Source of the DNA: Cricetomys ansorgei
Lineage: Eukaryota > Chordata > Mammalia > Rodentia > Nesomyidae
Direction of reading: 5' to 3'
Length of the DNA: 64,000 nt
NCBI GenBank assembly: GCA_026225945.1
Contig: JAMJFZ010000818.1
Coordinates: 3,933,501-3,997,500, forward strand
This document shows positions 35,506 to 42,400 of this stretch, one piece after another. Each line of letters opens with the position of its first letter. Position 1 is the stretch's first letter. The position numbers and the translations under genes were made by a program. Below the pieces are notes generated by a model that made no database searches, was not told the DNA's origin, and worked only from the letters and a program-made list of their open reading frames with translations.

Positions 35506-36215
35506 GGGCCCTGCTCACTCCCTGTCCCACCCACCCAGTGTCTTGAGTAGGAACAGGTCCTCAGCTACAGAATTCAGTACGTAAAACAGCCAAAACTGGG
35601 CGTGGTGGTGCGCGCTCGTAATGCCAGTACTTGGAAGACTGAGGCAGAGGATTGCCCCAAGTTCAAAGCCAGACTAAGCTACAGAGCAAGGCCTTGTGTC
35701 TAAAAGGTGTTGGGTGACCGAGGATGTGGCTCAGTTAGCAGGGTGTTTGAAGCTCTGGCACCTCAATGATGGAGCACGGGCCCATATGCCTGTCACGCTA
35801 GCACACGAGGCCAGGAAGAGAGTCCAGGCAGGCGGAAGTGGAAGCTGGTATTCTGCTTTGGAGTCTAAAAACACTTGTAACTGCAAAATGGAGCCCTGCC
35901 CTCCTACACGGCAGACCCCACAGCTGTGGCCAAGGGCCTGACAGCGCCTGCGTGGTGCCCATGGCCCAGAAGGTTCCCGTGGTGGGCACTGAGCAGCCTC
36001 CTCCATTCCCCCCACAGCTGGAGCCCGATGGACTGCTGGTGTGGGTGCTGGCCAGCGCCCTGGGGCTCAGCCTGGTCTTCTCCCTGGTCTCTGTTCCGCT
36101 TCAGTGTTTCCAACTCAGCAAGGCATACGGCCTCTGCCTGCTCGTCTTCTACTTCACCTTCCTCGTCATGGTTCTCCTCACCGAGTTTGGGGTGATTCAC
36201 TTGAAAAGGGTCTGA
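16041..36215 (+). CDS. Slc8b1: SLC8B1 / NCLX, mitochondrial sodium/lithium/calcium exchanger (complete)
   Basis: Joined exons 16041-16199, 23287-23439, 23522-23574, 23985-24042, 24136-24241, 24326-24493, 25137-25244, 27006-27065, 27279-27409, 28293-28434, 30057-30178, 32428-32581, 33198-33278, 33788-33855 and 36018-36215 give 586 residues, the usual family length (about 585). NCLX exchanges Na+ or Li+ for Ca2+ across the inner mitochondrial membrane. Residues 1-28 look like a signal or targeting leader. A Cys-rich segment follows (54-90, with N-glycosylation sequon NAS at 61). The two ion-binding alpha-repeats are intact: GNGAPD (Asn150, Asp154) and GNSIGDAFSD (Asn468, Ser469, Asp472). They are separated by a hydrophilic loop (about 252-335) holding RSRSL with Ser259, aligned with the PKA-target serine of human NCLX. 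The first ATG of exon 2 was taken as start, in a modest Kozak context (C at -3, G at +4). Two introns are U12-type. Remembered orthologues differ at Ser58, Arg289 and Cys453. Confidence 0.97.
17118..17640. repeat. TG-rich complex microsatellite
   Basis: A pure (TG)n run of about 30 bp at the start, then TGTA/TAGTG/TGATG variants for 500 bp. Open frames across it encode only His/Thr or Cys/Val strings. Confidence 0.95.
17903..18030 (-). repeat. B1-like SINE, minus strand
   Basis: TTTTCTTTTCTTTTTTCGGG A-tail, GTTGCCCATGCTGGCCTCAG and GCACGTGCCACCGTGCCTGG. Confidence 0.6.
18140..18256 (+). repeat. B1 SINE
   Basis: GTAGTGGCACACGCCCTTGA, CACTCGGGAGGCAGAGGCAG, GAGGCCAGCCTGGTCTACAG. Confidence 0.85.
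19745..19912 (+). repeat. B1 SINE, full-length-like
   Basis: GGTGGTACACGCCTTTCATC, GAGGCCAGCCTGGTCTACAG, GAGAAACCCTGTCTCGAAAT and a poly(A) tail. Confidence 0.9.
20138..20166. repeat. (TG)n microsatellite
   Basis: About 14 uninterrupted TG units. Confidence 0.95.
21885..22024 (+). repeat. B1 SINE
   Basis: CTCTATAATCCCAGCACCAG, GATCTCTGTGAGTTTGAGGC, GGCTACACAGACTCTGTC and a poly(A) tail. Confidence 0.88.
22535..22675 (-). repeat. B1 SINE, minus strand
   Basis: TTTTTTTCAAGACAGGGTTT, CACCAGGCTGGCCTCAGAGA, GAGTGTTGGGATTTAAGGCG. Confidence 0.9.
22725..22895 (-). repeat. B2-type SINE, minus strand
   Basis: TTATTTTTAATTATGTGTCT, GGAGCTGGAGTTACAGGCAG, TTGCTGAGCCGTCTCTCCAG. Confidence 0.8.
23287..23439 (+). 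CDS. Slc8b1: SLC8B1 exon 3
   Basis: Residues 54-104 ([10 protein letters not shown] to LLPLAITLY), 51 whole codons: extramembrane Cys-rich segment and start of the first membrane span. Acceptor TTTCTGCAG, donor TAT|GTGAGT. It contains an internal GTGAGTACCC (23296-23305) identical to the authentic upstream donor. Confidence 0.95.
23522..23574 (+). CDS. Slc8b1: SLC8B1 exon 4
   Basis: 53 nt, residues 105-121 plus two bases of Phe122: [17 protein letters not shown], a membrane span. Donor TT|GTGAGTG. Confidence 0.95.
23985..24042 (+). CDS. Slc8b1: SLC8B1 exon 5
   Basis: 58 nt completing Phe122 and encoding FCPNLSAIS to LSHNVA (to residue 141). Acceptor CCCCCAG. The donor is GTATCCTTT, a perfect U12-type 5' splice site. 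Confidence 0.95.
24043..24135 (+). other. Slc8b1: U12-type intron of SLC8B1 with GT-AT ends
   Basis: 93 nt. It starts GTATCCTTT (24043-24051, U12 5' consensus), has a U12-like branch site CCTTGAC (24117-24123, branch A about 24122) 13 nt from the end, lacks a polypyrimidine tract and ends CCCCCAT. No AG or AC gives the conserved HNVA-GVTFLAF junction, so the 3' end must be AT. It is a multiple of three without a stop in the reading frame. Confidence 0.85.
24136..24241 (+). CDS. Slc8b1: SLC8B1 exon 6 (alpha-1 repeat)
   Basis: 106 nt, residues 142-176 plus one base of Gly177: [18 protein letters not shown] through GALF. Contains the first ion-coordinating motif GNGAPD. Donor G|GTGAGC (U2-type). 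Confidence 0.96.
24326..24493 (+). CDS. Slc8b1: SLC8B1 exon 7
   Basis: 168 nt, Gly177 to the first base of Gly233. Two membrane spans ([15 protein letters not shown] and [14 protein letters not shown]). Acceptor TCTTCCAG, donor G|GTGAGC. Confidence 0.95.
25137..25244 (+). CDS. Slc8b1: SLC8B1 exon 8
   Basis: 108 nt, residues 233-268 plus one base of Glu269: membrane span [17 protein letters not shown], then the start of the regulatory loop [12 protein letters not shown] with Ser259. Acceptor CCCGCAG, donor G|GTGAGG. Confidence 0.95.
25245..27005 (+). other. Slc8b1: SLC8B1 intron 8
   Basis: 1.8 kb. Mostly unclassified sequence, with an MIR-like trace near 25700-25760, a B3 SINE and (GGGA)-rich DNA at about 26820-26870. 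No coding segment seen. Confidence 0.6.
26270..26465 (+). repeat. B3 SINE
   Basis: GGCCAGCGAGATGGCTCAGC, CACCAAGCCTGATGACCTGG, GTTCGAGCCCC (B box), AAATAAACACGTATTTTTAA tail. Confidence 0.85.
27006..27065 (+). CDS. Slc8b1: SLC8B1 exon 9
   Basis: 60 nt, acidic Ser-rich loop [20 protein letters not shown]. The last exonic base is A (A|GTGAGC), giving Arg289 where remembered orthologues have Gly. Confidence 0.93.
27279..27409 (+). CDS. Slc8b1: SLC8B1 exon 10
   Basis: 131 nt, residues 289-332 ([10 protein letters not shown] to LLKVAK): end of the loop, with an amphipathic basic stretch. Acceptor ACACACAG, donor AAG|GTAAGA. Confidence 0.95.
27492..27602 (-). repeat. B1-like SINE, minus strand
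   Basis: TTTTTTTCCTGTTTGTC tail, GAGACAGGGTCTTATTCTGT, GTCCTGGCTGGCCTGGTACT. Confidence 0.65.
28293..28434 (+). CDS. Slc8b1: SLC8B1 exon 11
   Basis: 142 nt, residues 333-379 plus one base of Tyr380: membrane span [14 protein letters not shown], then [14 protein letters not shown] and a second span. Acceptor CCTCCCCCAG, donor T|GTGAGT. Confidence 0.95.
28740..28878 (+). repeat. B1 SINE
   Basis: GGCTGAGCATGGTAAATCCC, AGGCCAGCCTCGTCTATGTA and a poly(A) tail at about 28865-28878. Confidence 0.8.
29495..29640 (-). repeat. B1/B4-like SINE, minus strand
   Basis: TTTTATTTGAGGTAGTCTCA, ATGTAGCCTAGGCTGGCCAT, then ATGCTGATTACAGGCGTGCC. Confidence 0.55.
29715..29878 (-). repeat. B1 SINE, minus strand
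   Basis: TTTTGTTTTGTTTTATTTTT, GGAGACAGGGTTTCTCTGCT, GTGCTGGGATTAAAGGCATG. Confidence 0.9.
30057..30178 (+). CDS. Slc8b1: SLC8B1 exon 12
   Basis: 122 nt, residues 380-420: [18 protein letters not shown] to PPRLHW, membrane span plus a short polar end. Acceptor TCCCACAG, donor TGG|GTAAGG. Confidence 0.95.
30370..30602 (-). repeat. B2-type SINE, minus strand
   Basis: CAGATTTATTTATTCTATGT, GTGGCCAGAAGAGGGCGCTG, GAGTTGCTTGTGGTTATGGG. Confidence 0.75.
31068..31298. repeat. Pyrimidine-only (CCCT/CCAT/CCTT)n satellite
   Basis: About 230 bp with almost no purine except the A of CCAT and CTAT units. The complementary strand is GGGA-rich. Confidence 0.95.
31700..31846 (-). repeat. B1 SINE, minus strand
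   Basis: TTTTTTCAAGACAAGGTTCC, CTGTCCTGGAACTCACTCTG, GAGTGCTAGGATTAAAGGTG. Confidence 0.92.
31848..32045 (+). repeat. B3 SINE
   Basis: GGCTGGCAAGGTGGCTCAGT, GACGGCTTGAGTTCGTTCCC, CACATGATGGAGAGAAGTGA, ending in a (CA)-rich tail and AAATAAGTAG. Confidence 0.82.
32055..32182 (+). repeat. B1-like SINE, diverged
   Basis: AGATGTGGAAGTGCATGTC, TTTCATCCCAGCACTTGAGA, CAGAGGCAGGAGGATTATG. Confidence 0.6.
32428..32581 (+). CDS. Slc8b1: SLC8B1 exon 13 (start of alpha-2 repeat)
   Basis: 154 nt, residues 421-471 plus one base of Asp472: [18 protein letters not shown] to LLAWGNSIG. Holds Asn468 and Ser469 of the second ion site. Cys453 stands where human NCLX has Arg. Acceptor CTCTGCAG, donor G|GTGACT. 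Confidence 0.96.
33198..33278 (+). CDS. Slc8b1: SLC8B1 exon 14 (alpha-2 repeat)
   Basis: 81 nt, Asp472 to the first base of Asn499: [18 protein letters not shown] to GGIIF. Acceptor CTCTGCAG. The donor is the U12 consensus GTATCCTTT. Confidence 0.96.
33279..33787 (+). other. Slc8b1: Second U12-type intron of SLC8B1 (GT-AG ends)
   Basis: 509 nt. Starts GTATCCTTT (33279-33287), has a near-consensus U12 branch site TTCCTGAAC (33770-33778) with the branch A about 10 nt from the end, and ends GGCTGCAG. An MIR-like piece lies at about 33520-33680. Confidence 0.85.
33788..33855 (+). CDS. Slc8b1: SLC8B1 exon 15
   Basis: 68 nt, completing Asn499 and encoding [16 protein letters not shown] to SEVK (residue 521). 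Donor AAG|GTGAGA. Confidence 0.95.
35026..35223 (-). mobile_element. URR1-like hAT-Charlie nonautonomous element, copy 1
   Basis: 198 bp bounded by CAGTGACCTT... and ...AGGTTGAGAACAGCTG, the terminal inverted repeats of URR1-type elements. The internal AGATGGTCTTAGGTGACCC is diagnostic. Flanks 35018-35025 TTCTACAG and 35224-35231 TTCTATTG match at 6 of 8 positions, as expected of a decayed 8-bp hAT target duplication. Confidence 0.85.
35453..35503. repeat. (CA)25 microsatellite
   Basis: About 50 bp of uninterrupted CA, the longest pure dinucleotide run in the SLC8B1 part of the window. Confidence 0.97.
35595..35706 (+). repeat. B1-like SINE
   Basis: ACTGGGCGTGGTGGTGCGCG, CTCGTAATGCCAGTACTTGG, AAGGCCTTGTGTCTAAAAGG. 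Confidence 0.65.
36018..36215 (+). CDS. Slc8b1: SLC8B1 last coding exon (exon 16)
   Basis: Residues 522-586 and TGA (36213-36215): two membrane spans ([18 protein letters not shown] and [16 protein letters not shown]), then the C-terminal FGVIHLKRV. Acceptor CCCCACAG. Confidence 0.96.
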   Translation: MEPDGLLVWVLASALGLSLVFSLVSVPLQCFQLSKAYGLCLLVFYFTFLVMVLLTEFGVIHLKRV

Positions 36216-36965
36216 CTGAAGCCGCTTGGCCTGGTGAGGGGTGATTCCTTCCTCTAGCCTCCTGAGGGAGCTGGAGGGGCCCCTCTGTAGCTCCCGGGAA
36301 GGTTGCCTACCGATGCCAGAGCCGGGCTCCTCGTGGACCTGAGGAAGGTCCTGACTGCGGGCACACAACCTTGGTGTGGGGATTCAGAGGCTGGCTTTGC
36401 TGTGGACAATTCCAGGTGGAAACAATGGGACTCTGAATGACTGTAGAGGCCCTGGGGAGGGCAGCCTGTCAGCCCCATCACTGAGGGGCTTGGGGAAGCC
36501 CTGCGCCTCCCTCTTAGGCTCTTCCACTGTCTACGGTCAGCTGAGTCCAGCACCCACAGTGTTGGTGAAACAGGCTCAGCATCCCGGCCTCATGTTAATG
36601 AAGCCGAAGGACATAGATCAAGTTAACAGTAATTCATGGGACTGAGCCATTTGGCTTAAAACCACCTGGGCCCTGCCCAGCTCTGCCCAATGAGTGGCTG
36701 CCGTATTGGACTGTGGGTATAGACTCTTGTAGAACCTTACGGTCGGAACTCTGGCTCCCCAATTTACAAAACAGGAGCCTGCCTGGGCCCTGTGCCTACC
36801 TCAAGGGGGGCCAGAAGCGCCCCTCCCCAGGGGCTTCTTGCAATCGCTGTGACCAGCCTTTTAAAAATGCCACTCATTCCCAACTGCCTTCTGTTACAAG
36901 GAAAAGACTTGACTGTTGCTCCCCTCCCTGCCCCCCAAAAAATAAATAAAAGACAAGCTATTTCG
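36216..36965 (+). other. Slc8b1: SLC8B1 3'UTR
   Basis: About 750 nt from the stop codon to just beyond the overlapping AATAAATAAA. Unique sequence with no SINE. The cleavage position is estimated. Confidence 0.75.
36941..36950 (+). terminator. Slc8b1: SLC8B1 poly(A) signals (two overlapping)
   Basis: AATAAA at 36941-36946 and again at 36945-36950. Confidence 0.85.
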
Positions 36966-37084
36966 AGCGTACCATCATCAGTTCTTCACCTGGGCAGGTG
37001 ACCGTAAGGCTGGGTCGGGTTGGGGTGGGGTCAGCAGCAGCCCGCCTACCCACCGACAAGCCGAAGTCAAAGGCTGCAGTCGGT
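36966..37084. other. Tail-to-tail intergenic gap between SLC8B1 and TPCN1
   Basis: About 120 bp separates the two estimated 3' ends. It holds GC-rich unique sequence including a GGGTTGGGGTGGGG run (about 37018-37031). Confidence 0.6.
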
Positions 37085-37101
37085 CTACAAAGCAGAGACT
37101 C

Positions 37102-37107
37102 TTTATT
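37102..37107 (-). terminator. Tpcn1: TPCN1 poly(A) signal
   Basis: TTTATT on the plus strand, AATAAA on the minus strand. The SLC8B1 signal lies about 150 bp away on the other strand. Confidence 0.75.
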
Positions 37108-38457
37108 GACACAACAGAAATCTGGGCAAGGTGGGTTTCTAGGTAACAAGTCACTGTATAAAACCTTCCAATGTGGCTCCTGATCCATACAAAATGATTG
37201 TCTGCATGGTGTGGAGTAAGGCTAGGGTGGGGGAGGGGAAGCAAGGAGGAGAGGCTAGACACTGTTCCTATAGAGCGTCTTTGCCTCTTGGGGAGAAGCA
37301 TGGGTCCGTAGCCACCCTTGATAGGCTGGGACACAGCCACCAGTTCACTGTCTGCTGAACCAAGGAAAGGGGCCCCTGGGGTAGATGGGGTCCTGGGGCC
37401 CTCAGCTCACAGCCTGGGTGATGTCCATCCCCTGCTTGGCTAGCAAGTTTGAGGGTCTGCTTGGTGTGCCCCAGGTGTCCCTGTAGGGACAGGTGTCCTC
37501 AGTCCCCAATGACTGCCCGGAGTTTCGCCTACCAGCTCTATCTCCTTCTGGCACCTGGCTGGTATGCGCTAAACCAGGGACTTTAGCATCTCCATATTGG
37601 GCCCAAGACCAGTCCCTTGACCTGGACCCTGCTCTCCTAGGCTGAGGGGTACTTAGAATTTTCTATGAAGGCCCTAGAACCAGGCTAGATGTCCAGAGAC
37701 CCTAGGCCCACTTTAAAGGAGGCCTCCCTTCCCTTTACTTCCCAAACACCACTCATCCCCAAAAGCTAAGGCACCCAGCTGTGCAAATGAAGCTGCCTCT
37801 CTGGAGAGGGCTGTGGCCCAGAGTCCAGGCTGAGCTCCAGTGCAGGCCAAGAGCCCAGTCTCCTGACACCCTGTGGGAACCAGTGGTTTTCCTAGGGAGA
37901 CTGTGCTTTATTTAAAGCGAAAAAACCGGCTTTCCAGCTTGGCCCCGGGGTCAGGTGAGTAGGGTGCTGGGCCCAGCTCTGTCCTCTTTTGCAGCTGGGA
38001 GAGCACAAGGGGACCTGTGCCCACTGACTCAGTCTCAAGAAGCAGCAGGAGTAGAAGGCCAGGTCGACCGGGGTGCCGGGCGGAGGTGGGAGATGCTTTC
38101 CAGGCTCTCGGCAACCCTGCCTGCCTCTGTGCTTCATCCCTCAGATGAATGGACCGGCAGGATGAAGTGACCGCGGCTCCATGCCCGCTACTGCTGCCTT
38201 TGCTTCCCTCGCTATCCCGCTACCACCTTGTTGAGATGTCAGAACTCCCACAACGGACTGGTGGAAGGCAGCAGAACCTTCATCTGACACTCCTAGCTTA
38301 TGAGAACCTTGGGGGGAGGCCAGTCCTCACTGTGCCCCGGGTTCCTTGAGAAGCGGCTACCCACAGTGCGGTGGGTGTGGTGGCTGGCCCCAGGGCTGCC
38401 GTGATGGGCAGCAAGCGTCCCTGTGCTGTAGCTCCCTCCCCAGCCACAGTATCTACT

Positions 38458-38461
<4 letters not shown>

Positions 38462-38498
<37 letters not shown>

Positions 38499-38502
38499 TG
38501 TG
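38462..38502. repeat. (TG)n microsatellite in the TPCN1 3'UTR
   Basis: About 40 bp of TG with one TATG interruption. Confidence 0.95.
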
Positions 38503-39179
38503 GTGGGGGGAAGACTGCCTTCAGCATCAGCTCAAATTAACTCACAGAAGGGACTCAGTGTGCCCTGGCCAAATTCCTGGGACCTCCTGTTGGCTTCCTC
38601 CTGCTGGGCCTAGCTTCCCCAGGAGGCTGTTAGAGGATTTCAGCAATGAGGAAGGGCCAGAAGCTGGAGAGAAAAAGTGTGCTCTGCTGTCTGGTGCCAC
38701 CTCTGGGAGAGACCGGACTAGCTGTGTCTGGCCTCCATCTGGACTTCCCACTGGGTCCCAGGCACTGATCCCTCCAGGGAACGAACCTTCTAGCACCTTA
38801 TCACCTACAGATACCATCCCGCAGAGTGTGGGCATTCTTCTTAGTGGTTTCGTCCCTAACGTCAGACACAGGCACCTGGATGCGGCTGCAGGACTGGTGC
38901 GGACGGTGCGGGGAGGAAGCCTGAGGCAGCAGCAGGGAGGCAGATGAGGTCCCACTTGCGCCGCCCCCCCACAACCCCGGAAGCTGGCGCTGCTGAGACG
39001 GCACAGCCTGTTCAAGGGGCTTCTTGAGAAGAGGGCTTCCAGAGTTTTCCATGGTAGGAAGAGCTCAGCCAGGCCTGGTCCTCTAGCCCAAGCCAACTCC
39101 TGGAGCTCAGGAAGACAGAGCAAGGCGGTTCAAACAGCCCCTGGCTAGTCTCATTCTGTCTCTGGGTAAGTATGTGCAT

Positions 39180-39241
39180 ATACATGAGTGTGTCTGTGTA
39201 CACACGTGGTATACATGAGTGTGTCTGTGTACACACGTGGT
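39180..39241. repeat. Perfect 31-bp tandem duplication in the TPCN1 3'UTR
   Basis: Two identical adjacent copies (39180-39210, 39211-39241), each containing ATACATGAGTGTGTCTGTG followed by TACACACGTGGT. They lie 59-120 nt after the TPCN1 stop codon. Confidence 0.95.
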
Positions 39242-39299
39242 TTCCGTACATAATACTGTGGTGTTATTGCATAGAAGAGCTGGCTTGGTGAGACCCCGG

Positions 39300-39416
39300 C
39301 TAGGTGACGGTCTGGGAGCGCTGGCGACTGCCAGGGGGTTGCTGGGTGGCGGGGCCAGGCACGGTGCTCCTGAGCTGCTGTGCCTCCTGTTCCCGGGCAT
39401 GCTCCTCGTACCACTC
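39300..39416 (-). CDS. Tpcn1: TPCN1 terminal coding exon, residues ~780-817
   Basis: 117 nt including [20 protein letters not shown], a Pro/Gln linker, then RQRSQTVT. Acceptor GCTCTAG. Continues as the 3'UTR. Confidence 0.97.
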   Translation of the reverse strand, partial: EWYEEHAREQEAQQLRSTVPGPATQQPPGSRQRSQTVT

Positions 39417-42400
39417 CTAGAGCAGAAGGGGGTGCTGCTGAGGGTGGCTCACCCGCCAGTCCACTCCCCAGCTCACGTGGGGACACAGCCCATGAGGGGC
39501 AACAAAAGAGCCTCTGCTGGGTGGGGGGACAGTGGACACAGAGCCAGGCACTCCCCGCCCTTGAGATGAACACCCTATCCTGGAGGTATGGACAGTGGCC
39601 CCCCCGTGGAGAAAAAGCCACAGAACTGATGGAAGGTCCAGGCTTGGAAGCTGCATGTGGCAGTCTTCTCCACTCAGACTCTGCTCCCGCTGCCCCACTG
39701 ATGGGCCACAGGGGCCTTTTAGAAACTCAGAGCAGCTTACCTACCAGCCTACCCGGAAAGCCACCTGCTTCGGGTGTGGCAAACGTTAAACAGCTCCCCA
39801 TATTTTAAAAAACAGAACCCAAACCACAGACCTTTGGAGAATTCTCCAGAGTCAGCCCATGGCTGTGCCCCTAGTTAGCAGAGGGGAAACTGAAGCCTGG
39901 AATGGCCGGGCAGGCTGGGAGGGGAGGGAGTGGCCTGGCCTGTGAGGCACAGAGTGTCCTGTCACTTGGTGGGGTGGGGGGTTGAAGGGTGGGGGTGTGT
40001 GTGTCTGTGACACCAAAGCGCCTACAGCAAGGCTCAGTGGGCTCCACATACGTAAGGGAGCCAACCACACTTCTTGTGTTAATGAACTGCTGCAGAGGAA
40101 GTCTCAGAGACCCCAGAGGACAGAGTCTAAGCAGAACTTATGCCTCTGGGTCCTGTTGGAAGGGCACGGTGCCAGCCTGCACAGTGCCTATACTTTTAAC
40201 AGCTGCCAATATGGAAAGACTGGGAGATGGTGGAAGGAAGGGAGGGAGGGAGGAAGAAGGTAGGTAGGCAGGTGGGCTAGAAGGAAGGTTGGTTGATTGA
40301 CAGTTTCTTTCTTAAAACAAAAAGCCCCCAAATCCAAATGTCCATTGCCCTGAGCCAGCAAGGGCTCACTGCCATCAGGCAACAGGGGCAGCAGGAGGAG
40401 GGAAGCAGCCGCCCTGCCTGGGCAGCAGGTCCTGCAGGCAGCTGGTCTTTTCCCTCAGGTCCCTCTCATCTCTAGAAAGAACTGCAAAGGGCACTGGATA
40501 TCCTCAAGGGGCAGCATGGCCATGCAGCGGACTGGATGGGAGAGCGGCCACCCAAGAATGAATCCAAATGTCAGGGCCAAGAAGGGGTGAGGCCCTGAGT
40601 CTCACAGGGGACATGGACACTCTCTGAGCCCTCCACCGCTTAAGGGCCCCTCCCAGGGAACCATCCCCTACCTGGATCTCCTCCTGGTACATCTTCAAGC
40701 TCAGGTCACTTTTGGTTCTTGATCTCCGTCCCAGGAACACCAGGGAATTTTGCTAGGGAGCAAAGGAGGCCATGAGGGATACATACCTGCATGGCATGGA
40801 CTCACCTGGGCCAGGGCCCTGAGGTTGCTGCCACCCCACTGGCGTGTACAAGGGGGCTACCCCTCCCCCTTTGCAACTGAAGGACCTATGGCTCCTTACC
40901 TGGTATTTCTCCATCTGAGAGAGGGTGTCCAGCAACCGGGTGACGTCAGAGGAGGCACCTCGCACCTCTCGGTAAAGCTCCAGGATGGCCAGAAGCTCCT
41001 CCTTAGACATTTCCTTCTCAATGATGATGCCACTGTCCACTGAGGGAGGGAGAGCTGGGTCTCATGACCTTTCCCCCACTGTGGAGTCAGGATCTTCCCT
41101 CAGAAGCAGCATCCACTCCCCGTCCCAGCCACTGGAGGTCCCTTCCCCTCCCCTCGATGATGTGTCGGGAAGGCATGTCTAGCCAACAGCTTACAGGGGA
41201 CAGCAGGGTGTGGTAACCTCAGCATTTGGGTTTCGAGTGGGCAGACTATCTCAAGGCCAGCCTTGGCTACCTGGCAAGTCTGAGGCCAGCTTGGACTACG
41301 TGAGCTTTCAAAGGAGTCTCCAAGAAAATAGAAAACGATCAGGTGCCATTCAGAATGCTCAGACAGGAGGATTAGGATTGTACATTCAGGGCCCAACCTT
41401 GAGCAAGACTCTTGTCTCTAAACACACACACACACTCACTTGCACGCACGACACTACAGGAATTCAAGAATAAGTAGGAACAGGTAGACAGTTCTGGTGT
41501 TTGTTTTTTCCCTCTCTTTCTTCAGTTCACGGTTAGAATCCGGGGCCTTGCACGTGCTGCCTATGGAAACAACTCTACCACCGAGCTGAGAATGGAGGCG
41601 GCAGCACGGCATGAAGAAGCGAGCACAGCCGGCCCGGGAGCCGCCGGGCCGCAGAGGGACACCATTCACCTCTGCGGTGACGTTCACACAGGGAACCGGG
41701 AGCTGAGGAGGTCTGGGTGCACCAGAGGAACGTGGCATTGGCTGACACAAGGACTAGCATGCCTTACTGCCCCGGCTCTCAGCAGGGTCTGTACAGGGTT
41801 GGGAGGGAGACAGAGGGCTGGCTGCTCCTCCCACAGCCTTCTCCACTCAGGATGAAATGATGGCGGCTGCTCGTTTTACATTTACAAGTTGTGAGCATTT
41901 TCCTCCTATTAGGTTTTTTAACGATGGGTACAAATGAGACCTAGACAGACAGGCCATACACAGAAGCTGAACTGATACAGCTGGGGCCAGCAGGCATGGG
42001 GTCAGCCGGTGGGACGGCAGAGTGCAGCAGACGGGCAGCGAGCAGCCGGTGCCCCGGCGGGACACCCGTACCCACCTTCCGAGTCCTGGCTCTTGCGGCT
42101 GTAGTTCATCCGGAAGACGAAGGCCTCCAAGATGAAGGCCACGATGATGGTCATCACCACCTGGCCGGGGAGAGGCAGTGTGTGGGCGTCGTGGCCCCAT
42201 TGCACGAGGCCCAAGGGAGCCGGGGACAGCTGAGCTAGGACCTACCATGGTCACGATGTAGAAGGTCATGAAGTACAGGCGGCTCCAGTGCGAGGTCTGC
42301 GAGGTGACGCCTTCCTGGAGGGGGCGGTGAGTGAGCCCATGGGCGGCACCGGCCACCGTAAGTCAGGTGACACCCAACTCTTCCCTGGCCCTCCCTGTGG

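Larger units (their letters stand above)
33856..36017 (+). other. Slc8b1: SLC8B1 intron 15
   Basis: 2.2 kb. Contains an MIR-like trace (about 34000-34100), a reversed SINE near 34690-34800, a URR1-like element, a (CA)n tract and a B1-like SINE. No exon seen. Confidence 0.65.
37085..39299 (-). other. Tpcn1: TPCN1 3'UTR
   Basis: About 2.2 kb on the minus strand between the TAG stop (39302-39300) and the AATAAA at 37107-37102. It contains a perfect 31-bp tandem duplication (39180-39241) and a (CA)n tract as read in the mRNA (38502-38462). No intron is evident. The 3' end is estimated from the poly(A) signal. Confidence 0.75.
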
